From Alsobacter sp045348435 (GTDB taxonomy: Bacteria > Pseudomonadota > Alphaproteobacteria > Rhizobiales > Beijerinckiaceae): a stretch of DNA of 64,000 nt. The notes under the pieces are model-generated. The model was given only the letters and a program-made list of their open reading frames with translations. It did no database searches and had not been told where the DNA came from. The translations under genes were made by a program, and so were the position numbers. The stretch lies in NCBI RefSeq assembly GCF_045348435.1, contig NZ_CP157484.1, positions 1,426,001 to 1,490,000 on the forward strand, in the 5' to 3' direction. Shown piece by piece: positions 43,000 to 50,713 of the stretch; the first letter of the stretch is position 1; each line of letters begins with the position of its first letter.

Positions 43000-44406
43000 T
43001 TACTTGCCGTGGCCGCCGCCGCCGCCGCCGCCACCGTTGCCTCCACCGTTGCCGCCGCCGCCACCGTTGCCGCCACCGCCGCCACTGTTGCCGCCGCCGC
43101 CGCCATTGCCACCGCCACCGCCGCCGGAGCCGCCGCCATTACCGCCGCCGCCACCGTTGCCGCCACCGCCGCCACTGTTGCCGCCGCCGCCGCCACCGCC
43201 GCCGGAGCCGCCGCCATTGCCGCCGCCGCCACCGCCGCCATTGCCGCCATTGCCGCCGCCGCCACCGCCACCGCCGCCGTTGCCGGATCCGCCGCCGCCG
43301 GACGAGCCGCCGGAGCCGCCGCCGCTACCTCCGCCGGACCCGCCGGCCGCGCCGCCCTTGCCGCCGCCGGAGCTGCTCGCGCCCGAACCGCCGCCGACGC
43401 CCGACCGGCCGCCCGCGCTGGCGCTCATTCCGCTGGGGCCGCCCGAGCGGCCCGCGCCGACGCCGGCCCGGCTGGTCGCCGCCATGCCCCGCCCGGGATT
43501 GGATGGGTCGCCGAAGGCCGGGTTCGCGCCGCCGACATCGTCGGCTTCCGCGCCGTTGCCGAGGCCGTTATTGCCCTTCGAGCCGCCGTGGCGTCCGGAT
43601 CCGGCTTGGCCGAGCGGACCCTGGCCATAGCCGGTCTGCCCGCGCGCGGTCGTCGCCGCCATGCCGCGCCCGGGATTGGACGGGTCGCCGAAGGCGGGGT
43701 TCGCGCCGCCGACATCGTTGGATTCCGCCCCGTTGCCGAGGCCGTTATTGCCCTTCGCGTGGCCGCCATGGGAGGCGTGATGGCCCTTCCCGCCGCGGGC
43801 GTGCGACTTCGATCCCCGTCCGGGGTTGGAGGGGTCGCCGAAGGCCGGGTTCGCGCCGCCGACGTCGTCGGCTTCCGCGCCGTTGCCGAGCCCGTTATTG
43901 CCGTGGCTCACGGAGGACTGCGGGCCTGCGCCGGGCGACGTTGCGCCCGTCGAGCCGCCGATCGATCCCGTCACTCCGGTCGAACCCGTCGTTCCGGTCG
44001 AACCCGTGGAGAGGGAGCCTGTCGAGAGCGAGCCCGTCGATCCGACGGAGGTCCCGATCGCGCCGGGCGCGGTCCCCCGCGGTCCGGTGGAGACGCCGAC
44101 CGCGCTCGGGGCCGATGTCGCGCCGGTGGTCCCGACGCCGACGATCCCGGCCGGAGCGCCGAGGCTCCCGGCGGGCCTGGAGAGCGAGCCCGTCACGTCC
44201 GTGGAGGAGTGGACGCCCGGGCGTCCGACGACCGACTGCCCGTCGCAGCTGCAGAGCGCCCGGCCGCCACGGTGGATCAGCGTGCAGCTGTGATGTATTC
44301 CCTGGGGCGCCACCAGATAGGCGCACATCGGGGATGTCTGTGCGATGACAGACGTCGATGAAGCGGAGAGTAGCGCTCCCAACAAGACAGTATAATGCAT
44401 CCGCAT
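43000..44406 (-). CDS. Secreted glycine-rich protein with three tandem NNGLGNG repeats
   Basis: 468 residues. Sec signal HYTVLLGALLSASSTSVIAQ, then a small Cys-containing region (MCAYLVAPQGIHHSCTLIHRG, LCSCDG). A Gly/Ser/Thr stretch follows (SLSTGSLSTGSTGTTGSTG), then three ~29-residue repeats GNNGLGNGAE-x-DDVGGANPAF-GDPSNPGRG, and a ~120-residue almost pure Gly/Asn/Ser tail ending GGGHGK. Periplasmic or surface, probably unstructured; a matrix or spore-coat-like structural role is possible. The GGN tail is encoded by a trinucleotide-rich tract prone to length change. Confidence 0.72.
   Translation of the reverse strand: MRMHYTVLLGALLSASSTSVIAQTSPMCAYLVAPQGIHHSCTLIHRGGRALCSCDGQSVVGRPGVHSSTDVTGSLSRPAGSLGAPAGIVGVGTTGATSAPSAVGVSTGPRGTAPGAIGTSVGSTGSLSTGSLSTGSTGTTGSTGVTGSIGGSTGATSPGAGPQSSVSHGNNGLGNGAEADDVGGANPAFGDPSNPGRGSKSHARGGKGHHASHGGHAKGNNGLGNGAESNDVGGANPAFGDPSNPGRGMAATTARGQTGYGQGPLGQAGSGRHGGSKGNNGLGNGAEADDVGGANPAFGDPSNPGRGMAATSRAGVGAGRSGGPSGMSASAGGRSGVGGGSGASSSGGGKGGAAGGSGGGSGGGSGGSSGGGGSGNGGGGGGGGGNGGNGGGGGGGNGGGSGGGGGGGGNSGGGGGNGGGGGNGGGSGGGGGGNGGGGGNSGGGGGNGGGGGNGGGNGGGGGGGGHGK
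43488..43902 (-). repeat. Three coding repeats of about 88 bp
   Basis: Copies at about 43488-43575, 43665-43752 and 43815-43902, each encoding NNGLGNGAE...NPAFGDPSNPG. They are spaced by 62-90 bp of unlike sequence. Left of them (43008-43330) is a GCC/GCCACC trinucleotide-rich tract coding the Gly tail. Confidence 0.75.
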
Positions 44407-44620
44407 GGCGCAGTCCTAGCTTTCGGCCTGCTGCGGTAAGCAGCGGCTTTTTAAGTCACACATTGGATAAACATTACTGAGATGTTGAATTAAAGTTCCC
44501 GAAAATCAGTCGATTCCGGGAAGGAAAAGTAAAACGGATTAATCGCGAGCGGCCCCGAGGCGCGCCGAAGCGGCCGGGACGGGGCCGGAAGTGGACGGGT
44601 GTGCGACGGCGAGGGCGGGT

Positions 44621-46687
44621 TCAGTCCGCTCCGAAGCGCCGGGCGGCGTCGCGGAACAGCCGTTCGTCGTCGGCGGCGAACTGCATGGCGCTGAGGAAAT
44701 CGGCGACCCTGTAGCCGGGCACGGTCTGGTGGATCGCCGACAGGTAACCCCGCGCGTCCTCGACCCGGCCGGCGAGCGCGAGAGAGAAGGCCGCAATGGC
44801 CCTGATCTGCGCGTGCGCGTTGGGGCGGGCCGCCGCGCGGACGGCCCATTCGGCGGCCTCCTCGTAGCGGCCGAGCCGAACCAGCGCCATCGCGCGGGCC
44901 CCCAGCATGCCGAACAGCATCGGATCATAGGGGCTGAGGCGCCGCGAGTGATCCGAGAAGGCCACCGCCGCCTGCGGATCGCCGCGCTGCGAGTGCACGA
45001 AGGCGAGGGCGTAGTGGCCCTGCGCGAAATTGGGGCTGAGGTCGATCGACTGGCCCAGTTCGGCCACGGCCTCGTCGTGCTGGCCGCGAAGCCAGAGCGC
45101 GCGACCCATGGCCCAATGCGCGGCGGGATCGCGATCGTCCGACATCAGGCTGCGGCCGGCGGCCGCGAACGCGCTCTCCATTTCGCCGCGCCGATCGGCC
45201 CAGCCCTGGAAGGCGTTCTGGAAATGGGTGAAGGACAGGCCCGCATGCGCCCGCGCGAAGGTGGGATCGAGCCCGATCGCGGCTTCGAAGAACGCCCTGG
45301 CCTGCGCGTTGTCGGTCCTGTTGAACCGGTACATGTGCCAGAGACCGCGGTGATGCGCCTCCCAGGCGTCGAGCGAGTTCGGCGGCTTGAGGATCGCCCT
45401 GTTGCGTTCGGTGAGCTCGATCTCGCTGGAGACGCAGGCCACGATGCTGTCGCCGATCTCGTCGAGCACCAGGAAGGCGTCGTCCAGCCTGCGCTGGAAG
45501 CTTTCCGCCCAGACGATCCGGGCGGTCCGTGTCTCGGTGAGCTCCACCGAAACGGTCAGGCGATCCGGGCCGCGTTGCAGGGCGCCGCCCACCACATAGT
45601 CGACATTCAGCCGTCGCCCGGCCTCCTCGGTTCCGATGCGGCGCTCATGCAGCGTGAAGGTGGTGCCCTGGGCGATGACGAAGAGGCTGCGCAGCTTCGC
45701 CAGCCGGGTGATCACGTCCCGGACCAGGCCGTCCGCCGCGGCGTCGCTTCCCGTGCCGGCCTGGCGCGCGAAGGGCATCACCGCGATGGAGGCGCGCCGC
45801 GGCCCCGCCGAGGGGAGCGGCGCTCCGGCGCCGGGGTCGGGCGGGGGCTCTGGAGATGATGCGCAGGGAGCGGCGGGCGGGCCGGCGCCGCGTCGCGACC
45901 GCGCGGCGCGCCATGCCTCGCGCAGGCCCGCATGGTCGAGCCCCTCCGCCTCGAACAGCCGGACGGTCGCGGCGAGATGCGCCTCTCCGTCCGGAATGCG
46001 GTCGCGCGACGCCAGCGCGTGCAGCATCCGCTCGTGCACACGCCTGTCGAAGGGCGAGATCCGCAGCCAGTCGTCCAGATGCGCGAACACGTCGTCGTCG
46101 TCCTGCGTCAGCGCGACGAGCCGCTCCAGCACGACGGCCTGGAAGCTGCGGAAGCGACGCCGTTGGGCCGTGAGCCAGCCCTGGAACGCCGGGCAGCGCT
46201 CGATCTCCAGCCCTTCCAGCACGTCCCCGCCGGCGAGGCCGGCGAGCCGCCGCAGGGCGTCCGGCGGCGACGATCCCAATCCCTGCTGGACCGCCGCGGC
46301 GATCTCGAGCGCGTCGACGCGGACGTCGCCGAGGTCGAGCCGGATCGCGTCGCCCCGCACGTCGACGCGGCTCCGCCCGGGCGCGTCGAAGATCCGCCGC
46401 AGCTTGCTCAGCGCCCAGCGCAACTCTCCGCGCGGGTCGTCGGGAGCGTCCCAGAACATGTCGGTGAGGCGGCTGCGCTGGATGGGATGGGGTGAGAGCG
46501 CCAGGACGCCGATGAGCCCGCGCACCTTGCGCGACGGCGGCAGGGGACTCTCCAGGCCTGCCCGCAGGACGCGCAAGGGGCCGAGCAGCCGCAGCTGCGC
46601 GGGGGCGTCGGCGCCCTCCTTGTCCCGCTTCTCCGGCTCGTCCGTTTCCACGGTCATTCCCACGCGGACGCCCACGATGCCTCCCAT
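44621..46687 (-). CDS. BTAD-type transcriptional activator with TolB-like and TPR regions
   Basis: 688 residues. N-terminal winged-helix (QLRLLGPLRVLRAG, RGLIGVLALSP, RGELRWALSKLRRIF, about 30-125) and a bacterial transcriptional activation domain (about 130-260) as in SARP/CadC-like regulators. The middle (ASIAVMPFARQAGTGSDAAADGLVRDVITRLAKL) is the TolB-like FlgO-type segment. TPR units follow (RAFFEAAIGLDPTFARAHAGLSF, VAELGQSIDLSPNFAQGHYALAF, about 450-640). No ATPase domain. The divergent methyltransferase across 109 bases is the most likely target; effector unknown. Confidence 0.85.
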   Translation of the reverse strand: MGGIVGVRVGMTVETDEPEKRDKEGADAPAQLRLLGPLRVLRAGLESPLPPSRKVRGLIGVLALSPHPIQRSRLTDMFWDAPDDPRGELRWALSKLRRIFDAPGRSRVDVRGDAIRLDLGDVRVDALEIAAAVQQGLGSSPPDALRRLAGLAGGDVLEGLEIERCPAFQGWLTAQRRRFRSFQAVVLERLVALTQDDDDVFAHLDDWLRISPFDRRVHERMLHALASRDRIPDGEAHLAATVRLFEAEGLDHAGLREAWRAARSRRGAGPPAAPCASSPEPPPDPGAGAPLPSAGPRRASIAVMPFARQAGTGSDAAADGLVRDVITRLAKLRSLFVIAQGTTFTLHERRIGTEEAGRRLNVDYVVGGALQRGPDRLTVSVELTETRTARIVWAESFQRRLDDAFLVLDEIGDSIVACVSSEIELTERNRAILKPPNSLDAWEAHHRGLWHMYRFNRTDNAQARAFFEAAIGLDPTFARAHAGLSFTHFQNAFQGWADRRGEMESAFAAAGRSLMSDDRDPAAHWAMGRALWLRGQHDEAVAELGQSIDLSPNFAQGHYALAFVHSQRGDPQAAVAFSDHSRRLSPYDPMLFGMLGARAMALVRLGRYEEAAEWAVRAAARPNAHAQIRAIAAFSLALAGRVEDARGYLSAIHQTVPGYRVADFLSAMQFAADDERLFRDAARRFGAD

Positions 46688-46796
46688 GCGACGCCGCTAG
46701 TCTCAGGGTCGACGCGGGCAGGGCGCGGCCGGGACCGGTCCGTCCGAGCCCGGCGAACGCCCGCATCGCGGGACCAGCGACCGACGGAGATCAGCC

Positions 46797-47645
46797 ATGC
46801 TAAGCACCGCGCAAGTCCCCCGTCAAAGCGGCGGGCTCGACACCGCCCAGTTGCAAGCCATCAAGACGCGCCAGCAGGGCGCGTGGTCGTCGGGCGATTA
46901 CGCCGTCGTCGGCGTCACGCTCCAAATCGTCGGCGAAACCCTGTGCGAGGCGCTCGACCTGAAGGCCGGATCGGAGGTGCTCGACGTGGCGGCCGGCAAC
47001 GGCAACGCCTCGCTCGCGGCAGCCCGCCGCTTCTGCGAGGTGACCTCGACCGACTACGTGCCGGCCCTGCTCGACAGCGCCCGCGAGCGCGCCGCCGCCG
47101 ACGGGCTGGACATCGTGTTCCGCGAGGCCGACGCGGAGGCCTTGCCCTTCGCGGACGCTAGCTTCGACGTGGTGCTCTCCACCTTCGGGGTGATGTTCAC
47201 GCCCGACCAGGACCGGGCCGCCGCGGAGCTCCTGCGCGTTTGCCGGCCCGGCGGCAAAATCGGCCTCGCCAACTGGACGCCGCAAGGCTTCATCGGGCAG
47301 CTCTTCAAGACGATCGGACAGCACGTGCCGCCGCCGGCCGGCGCACGCTCTCCGGCCCTCTGGGGCGACCCCGAACGCCTCGCGGCGTGGTTCGGCCCGC
47401 AGGCCGCCTCGCTGGTGGCCGAACCGCGGCGTTTCACTTTCCGCTACCGCACGCCCCGGCACTTCCTGGACGTGTTCAGGACCTATTACGGCCCGGTGCT
47501 GAAGGCCTTCGCGGCGCTGGAGCCGGCCGGGCGCGAGGCGCTCGACCGCGACCTCGAGGCCCTGGTGGCGCGTTTCAACCGCGCCACGGATGGCGGGATG
47601 GCGGTGCCCAGCGAGTATCTCGAAGTGGTCGTCACCAAGCGGTGA
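46797..47645 (+). CDS. Class I SAM-dependent methyltransferase
   Basis: 282 residues. SAM-binding motifs: EVLDVAAGNGNASLAAARR (motif I), TSTDYVPALLDSARERAA, FREADAEALPFADASFDVVLSTFGVMF and CRPGGKIGLANWTPQGFIG, as in UbiE/Methyltransf_11 enzymes. The C-terminal lid is helical (FLDVFRTYYGPVLKAFAAL). Substrate not deducible. Divergent from the BTAD regulator, an arrangement that suggests direct control. GGAG lies eight bases before the ATG. Confidence 0.85.
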   Translation: MLSTAQVPRQSGGLDTAQLQAIKTRQQGAWSSGDYAVVGVTLQIVGETLCEALDLKAGSEVLDVAAGNGNASLAAARRFCEVTSTDYVPALLDSARERAAADGLDIVFREADAEALPFADASFDVVLSTFGVMFTPDQDRAAAELLRVCRPGGKIGLANWTPQGFIGQLFKTIGQHVPPPAGARSPALWGDPERLAAWFGPQAASLVAEPRRFTFRYRTPRHFLDVFRTYYGPVLKAFAALEPAGREALDRDLEALVARFNRATDGGMAVPSEYLEVVVTKR

Positions 47646-47687
47646 CGCACCGATCCGGCCGGGCGTGGGCGCAAGACGCGCCCGCGC

Positions 47688-48092
47688 TCACTCCGCCGGC
47701 AATGGCGCCGCCGTCCGGGGGCTCGGCGCCTCGCGGCGCAGGACGAGCCAGCCGAACAGCGCCATGTCGGCGATGATCGCCAGCGAGGCGACCGCCGCGA
47801 TCGGATCCCCGACCGGACGTCCGGAATGGACCAGCCCCACCCCGATGGTGAGCACGACCGTCGCCACGATCCACGCCCAGACCTGCGCCAGCGCGGCCCG
47901 GCTCCGGTCCAGCGTGGGATGGAGATGATAGAAGAGCCCGAACAGGAACAGGCTGACCCAGCCGAGAAGGTTGAGATGCGCATGGGCCGGCATGGTCGAA
48001 TGGTCGCCCGACGCGGCCATCACGACGCCCCAGCCCATCCCCGCCAGAACCAGAACGACCGCCGCCTGGAAGCTCAGCGATGACGCCTTCAT
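47688..48092 (-). CDS. Small four-TM membrane protein with conserved His (cytochrome-oxidase-like)
   Basis: 134 residues from ATG 48092 (GGAGGG upstream). Four hydrophobic segments with HSTMPAHAHLNLLGWVSLFLFGLFYHLHP between the first two; the HAHLNLLGW pattern resembles the helix region of haem-copper-oxidase subunit I-like small proteins, where His residues may bind haem. No copper-site motifs, so not an oxidase itself. Function unknown; inner membrane. Confidence 0.65.
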   Translation of the reverse strand: MKASSLSFQAAVVLVLAGMGWGVVMAASGDHSTMPAHAHLNLLGWVSLFLFGLFYHLHPTLDRSRAALAQVWAWIVATVVLTIGVGLVHSGRPVGDPIAAVASLAIIADMALFGWLVLRREAPSPRTAAPLPAE

Positions 48093-48276
48093 GGTGTGCC
48101 CTCCGCTTCGCTTGGATCCGCGGGCGGCGCGAAGCTTTTCGGTCTGGCGCCATCCCGCTGGAGCTGTATCGACGCGCAATACAACCCCAGGATGATCGAA
48201 GGCTTGCGTCGGCGCGTCAATGCGCAGCGTCGCTTCTGTGCGGGCGGGGGCCTCCGACGCGGCGCTCCGGTCGGTG

Positions 48277-48681
48277 CTACGCCTTGGACTTCGACGCGTT
48301 CAGGGCCGCGGCGGCCCGGATTAGGGCCTTGAAATCCTCGTGCTTGATCTCATCGCCCTCGCGCAAGTCGATGGCGCGCCGCGTGTTTCCGTCCAGGCTG
48401 GCGTTAAAGAGGCCGGCGCGGTCGGGCAGGGCCGCGCCCTTCGCGAAGGTCAGCTTGACCACGGACTTGTAGGTCTCGCCGGTGCAGATGAGGCCGTGGC
48501 GCGACCACACCGGAACGCCTCTCCACTTCACCTCTTCGACGACGCCTGGCTCTGCGCTCCTGATCAGCGCGCGGACGCGGGCCAGAATCTCGCCGCGCCA
48601 GTCGCCCAGGGCCGCGATCTTGGCGTCGATCTGCTGGGAGGCCGACACGTCGGACGGCGTCTCGGTTCCGTGGCTGGTCAT
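48277..48681 (-). CDS. DUF1801 (YdhG/SufBC-like fold) protein
   Basis: 134 residues: IDAKIAALGDWRGEILARVRALI, VVEEVKWRGVPVWSRHGLICTGETYKSVVKLTFAKGA, GLFNASLDGNTRRAIDLREGDEI. This is the DUF1801 pattern (E-V-K-W-x-x-P-x-W, K-x-x-V-K-L-x-F-x-x-G). Small cytoplasmic protein of unknown role. GGAGA precedes the ATG at 48681. Confidence 0.78.
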   Translation of the reverse strand: MTSHGTETPSDVSASQQIDAKIAALGDWRGEILARVRALIRSAEPGVVEEVKWRGVPVWSRHGLICTGETYKSVVKLTFAKGAALPDRAGLFNASLDGNTRRAIDLREGDEIKHEDFKALIRAAAALNASKSKA

Positions 48682-48779
48682 CGCGATTCTCCGCCCCGTT
48701 GACGGCCGAGGTTAGCGCCCCAGGCGCGGCCGGCCAACGGAGGGTTGCGCGAAAACGCGCCTCCATCCTAGATCGCCCG

Positions 48780-49277
48780 ATGCTGGCCTCGCCCGTCGTC
48801 CTCTATCCCGATCCGCGCCTCATCCGGCCGGCCGAGGCCGTCACGGATTTCGACGCCGACCTGGAGAGCGACGCCGGGCGCCTCCTGGCCGCGCTGACGT
48901 CCATCCCGGCCCTCGGGCTCGCCGGTCCGCATCTGGGCGTCATGCGGCGCATCGTGGCGATCGATCTCGGCGCGGCGGCTGGAGGAGCGCGCCTTTTCAT
49001 CAATCCGGTGGTGACCTGGGCCTCCGCCGAGACGAACGCATTCGCGGAAGGCAGCGTTTCGCTGCCGGGCGTGCAGGAGACGCTGGCGCGGCCGTCACGC
49101 GTGCGGGTGGCGTGGGCGACGCTTTCCGGCGACCCGCGTGAGGACGAGTTCGAGGGCTTCATGGCCGCCTGTCTTCAGCACGAGATCGACCAATGCGACG
49201 GCGTGTTCTGGCTGGACCGGCTGTCGCGCCTGAAGCGCGAGAGGGCGCTGGCCCGCTTCCGCAAGCTACGCCGTTGA
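48780..49277 (+). CDS. Peptide-deformylase-like protein lacking metal ligands
   Basis: 165 residues, normal deformylase length and fold: VVLYPDPRLIRPAEAVTDF, ALGLAGPHLGVMRRIVAIDL, FINPVVTW, EGSVSLPGV, CLQHEIDQCDGVFWLDRL. True deformylases have GLAAxQ, EGCxS and HExxH. Here the Gln of motif 1 is His (residue 51), the metal Cys of motif 2 is Ser92 and the second His of motif 3 is Gln138; only His134 and Glu135 remain. Metal binding and deformylation are therefore doubtful. Likely a paralogue alongside a normal def elsewhere. ATG 48780 is preferred over 48699. Confidence 0.82.
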   Translation: MLASPVVLYPDPRLIRPAEAVTDFDADLESDAGRLLAALTSIPALGLAGPHLGVMRRIVAIDLGAAAGGARLFINPVVTWASAETNAFAEGSVSLPGVQETLARPSRVRVAWATLSGDPREDEFEGFMAACLQHEIDQCDGVFWLDRLSRLKRERALARFRKLRR

Positions 49278-49554
49278 CCGGCCGGGGCCGCCAAGGCGCC
49301 GCTGAAGGCGCAAGACAACCCGGGCGATGGTCTAAGGCGGGGCGCGCTGACGCGGGTCTGCGTCGCTCCGATCTTGTCTCCGATGCGACAACGTCAGAGC
49401 AGTAATCGGCTTTGGGGTTCCACCGTCCAGGGTGGGCTGCGAAACCTTTGATGCGGGAGACGTATTGTATAAAAGCTGAACAGTCATAGAGAATTCAGCC
49501 TCCGCGCGCGCATTTCCGCTCAAAACTGAGGTGGTTGGCGCGGCGGTGTTCAAC

Positions 49555-50036
49555 GGAGGGGTCGGCGAAGAAGACGTGTGTTTCGGCCAGCTAGGCGACG
49601 TCGCCTTCAACGGCGACGCCGGCGCGTCCGGGCCAATCAGGCGGAAAACGTCGCCTCACGGGATATCCCGCCGGACACCGTCTTCGACATCTATGGAAGC
49701 GCTGACTCCATCGTCTCAGGCGCCTGGCGGGCTCTCGTTTTGTGGCAAGGCTCTCGATTATGGGGCGCCCCTGCACGATGTGGCGCATGGCTTCGTCAAC
49801 GTGGCGGAGTTCAAGGCCGTCCACGGCGCGGCCCCGACCCATGGCGAGAACGTGTCGCGCTTTCACCAGAACGTTCAGGGCGGGCCGGCGATGAGGTGAA
49901 GGTCGGCATCGGGGTGGGGACATTGGACCGGGCGGCTCGGCCGCGGACGGGCTCGCCGGGTTCTCCCGGAGCCCGGAAAACGGGGCCCGTGTCGCTCAGG
50001 CGATCGCAAACGGCGTCAGCCTGGACCTGACCTCCT
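49555..50036 (+). pseudogene. Decayed C-terminal part of a DUF4214 protein
   Basis: Pieces in different frames align in order with the intact DUF4214 protein at 37945-39282: DVCFGQLGDVAFNGDAG (intact LVFSDQMIAFDADGHAG), GGLSFCGKALDYGAPLHDVAHG (AGLSYWVAQMDHGASLGQVAQG), AEFKAVHGAAPTHGE then FHQNVQG (FYQNVLG), a VGTLD scrap, and ENGARVAQAIANGVSLDLTSW (ENVALVAPKIANGVALDLAPF). At least two frameshifts, no 5' half. An older duplicate now lost. Confidence 0.75.
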
Positions 50037-50047
50037 GGTGCGAAGTC

Positions 50048-50284
50048 CTATTCCGTCTCGTCGGAAGGGACGCGCGCGTGCTGGACGCGGCTCTGCAGCC
50101 GCTCCAACTCCCCTCTGAGCCAGTTTCCGCGCGCGGACAGGCACATGCCGTCCCACTCGCGATTGGAGATGGAGGAGCCAGCGTCTTCGAGCTCGCTTCG
50201 CAAGACATCGAAGACCTGGGTTTCGTGTCCGACTTCCGTGCTCAGGCCCGTATACTTCAAGCTTCGCCCCAGCAGTGACGCCAT
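50048..50284 (-). CDS. Small helical protein, paralogue of the next gene
   Basis: 78 residues: VFDVLRSELEDAGSSISNREW, MCLSARGNWLRGELERLQSR. Shares LRxELExxG-x(4,5)-W-x-M-x-L-x-x-R-x-x-WLR with the 50390-50713 product, so the two are tandem relatives. Predominantly helical, acidic; unknown function. It is the last of three minus-strand genes starting with the TadG-like gene. Third codon positions are less GC-rich than average here. Confidence 0.5.
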   Translation of the reverse strand: MASLLGRSLKYTGLSTEVGHETQVFDVLRSELEDAGSSISNREWDGMCLSARGNWLRGELERLQSRVQHARVPSDETE

Positions 50285-50389
50285 CGATAAACTGCCACAC
50301 TACTTACGAAATCGCAAGAACAGGAGTTGGCGTTTGGTAATGTAGCGGTTAAAAATGAGGCGGGCAAGGATTTGGGCCGCACGGCGCGG

Positions 50390-50713
50390 TCAATCCGACA
50401 ACCTGGCGTCCAGCCGGGCGTTGGCGGCCCTGAGCCAGTCGGACCGCTCGACGAGGCTCATCCGTTCCCATTGCTCGTCGGGGATGGCCATCCCAAGCCG
50501 TTCCAGTTCGGCGCGCAGCCTCCAAATAGCGCGCGCGCCTCGGCCTTCTCTTGCGGCTCGACCCTCTGTGCAGCCACGGCGCGGCCTCCGAGTCCCTGCA
50601 CAGTCAGGCGTCGCACGGCGCGGCGACGCAGCCGGGAGGCCCGCTGGGCGAGCCGCGGCCGATGCGTCGGCATGCGTGAGCCTTGGGACCGGCGCTCGAC
50701 GCGCGCAGGTCAC
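50390..50713 (-). CDS. Small helical protein, paralogue of the 50048-50284 gene
   Basis: 107 residues from a GTG that overlaps the TGA stop of the TadG-like gene (GTGA), suggesting translational coupling. The Arg/Ala-rich N-terminal half may not be real; the conserved part is AIWRLRAELERLGMAIPDEQWERMSL then RSDWLRAANARLDARL. Same W-x-M-x-L-x-x-R motif as its neighbour. No known domain. Confidence 0.5.
   Translation of the reverse strand: MTCARRAPVPRLTHADASAAARPAGLPAASPRRATPDCAGTRRPRRGCTEGRAAREGRGARAIWRLRAELERLGMAIPDEQWERMSLVERSDWLRAANARLDARLSD

Noticed and set aside
43004..43630. Proline-rich plus-strand frame and possible CRISPR-like repeats opposite the Gly-rich gene
   Set aside because: The repeats are 88 bp, in frame and code for a repeated protein motif; the CCG tract is the reverse of Gly codons. 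No CRISPR-like short repeats or unique spacers.
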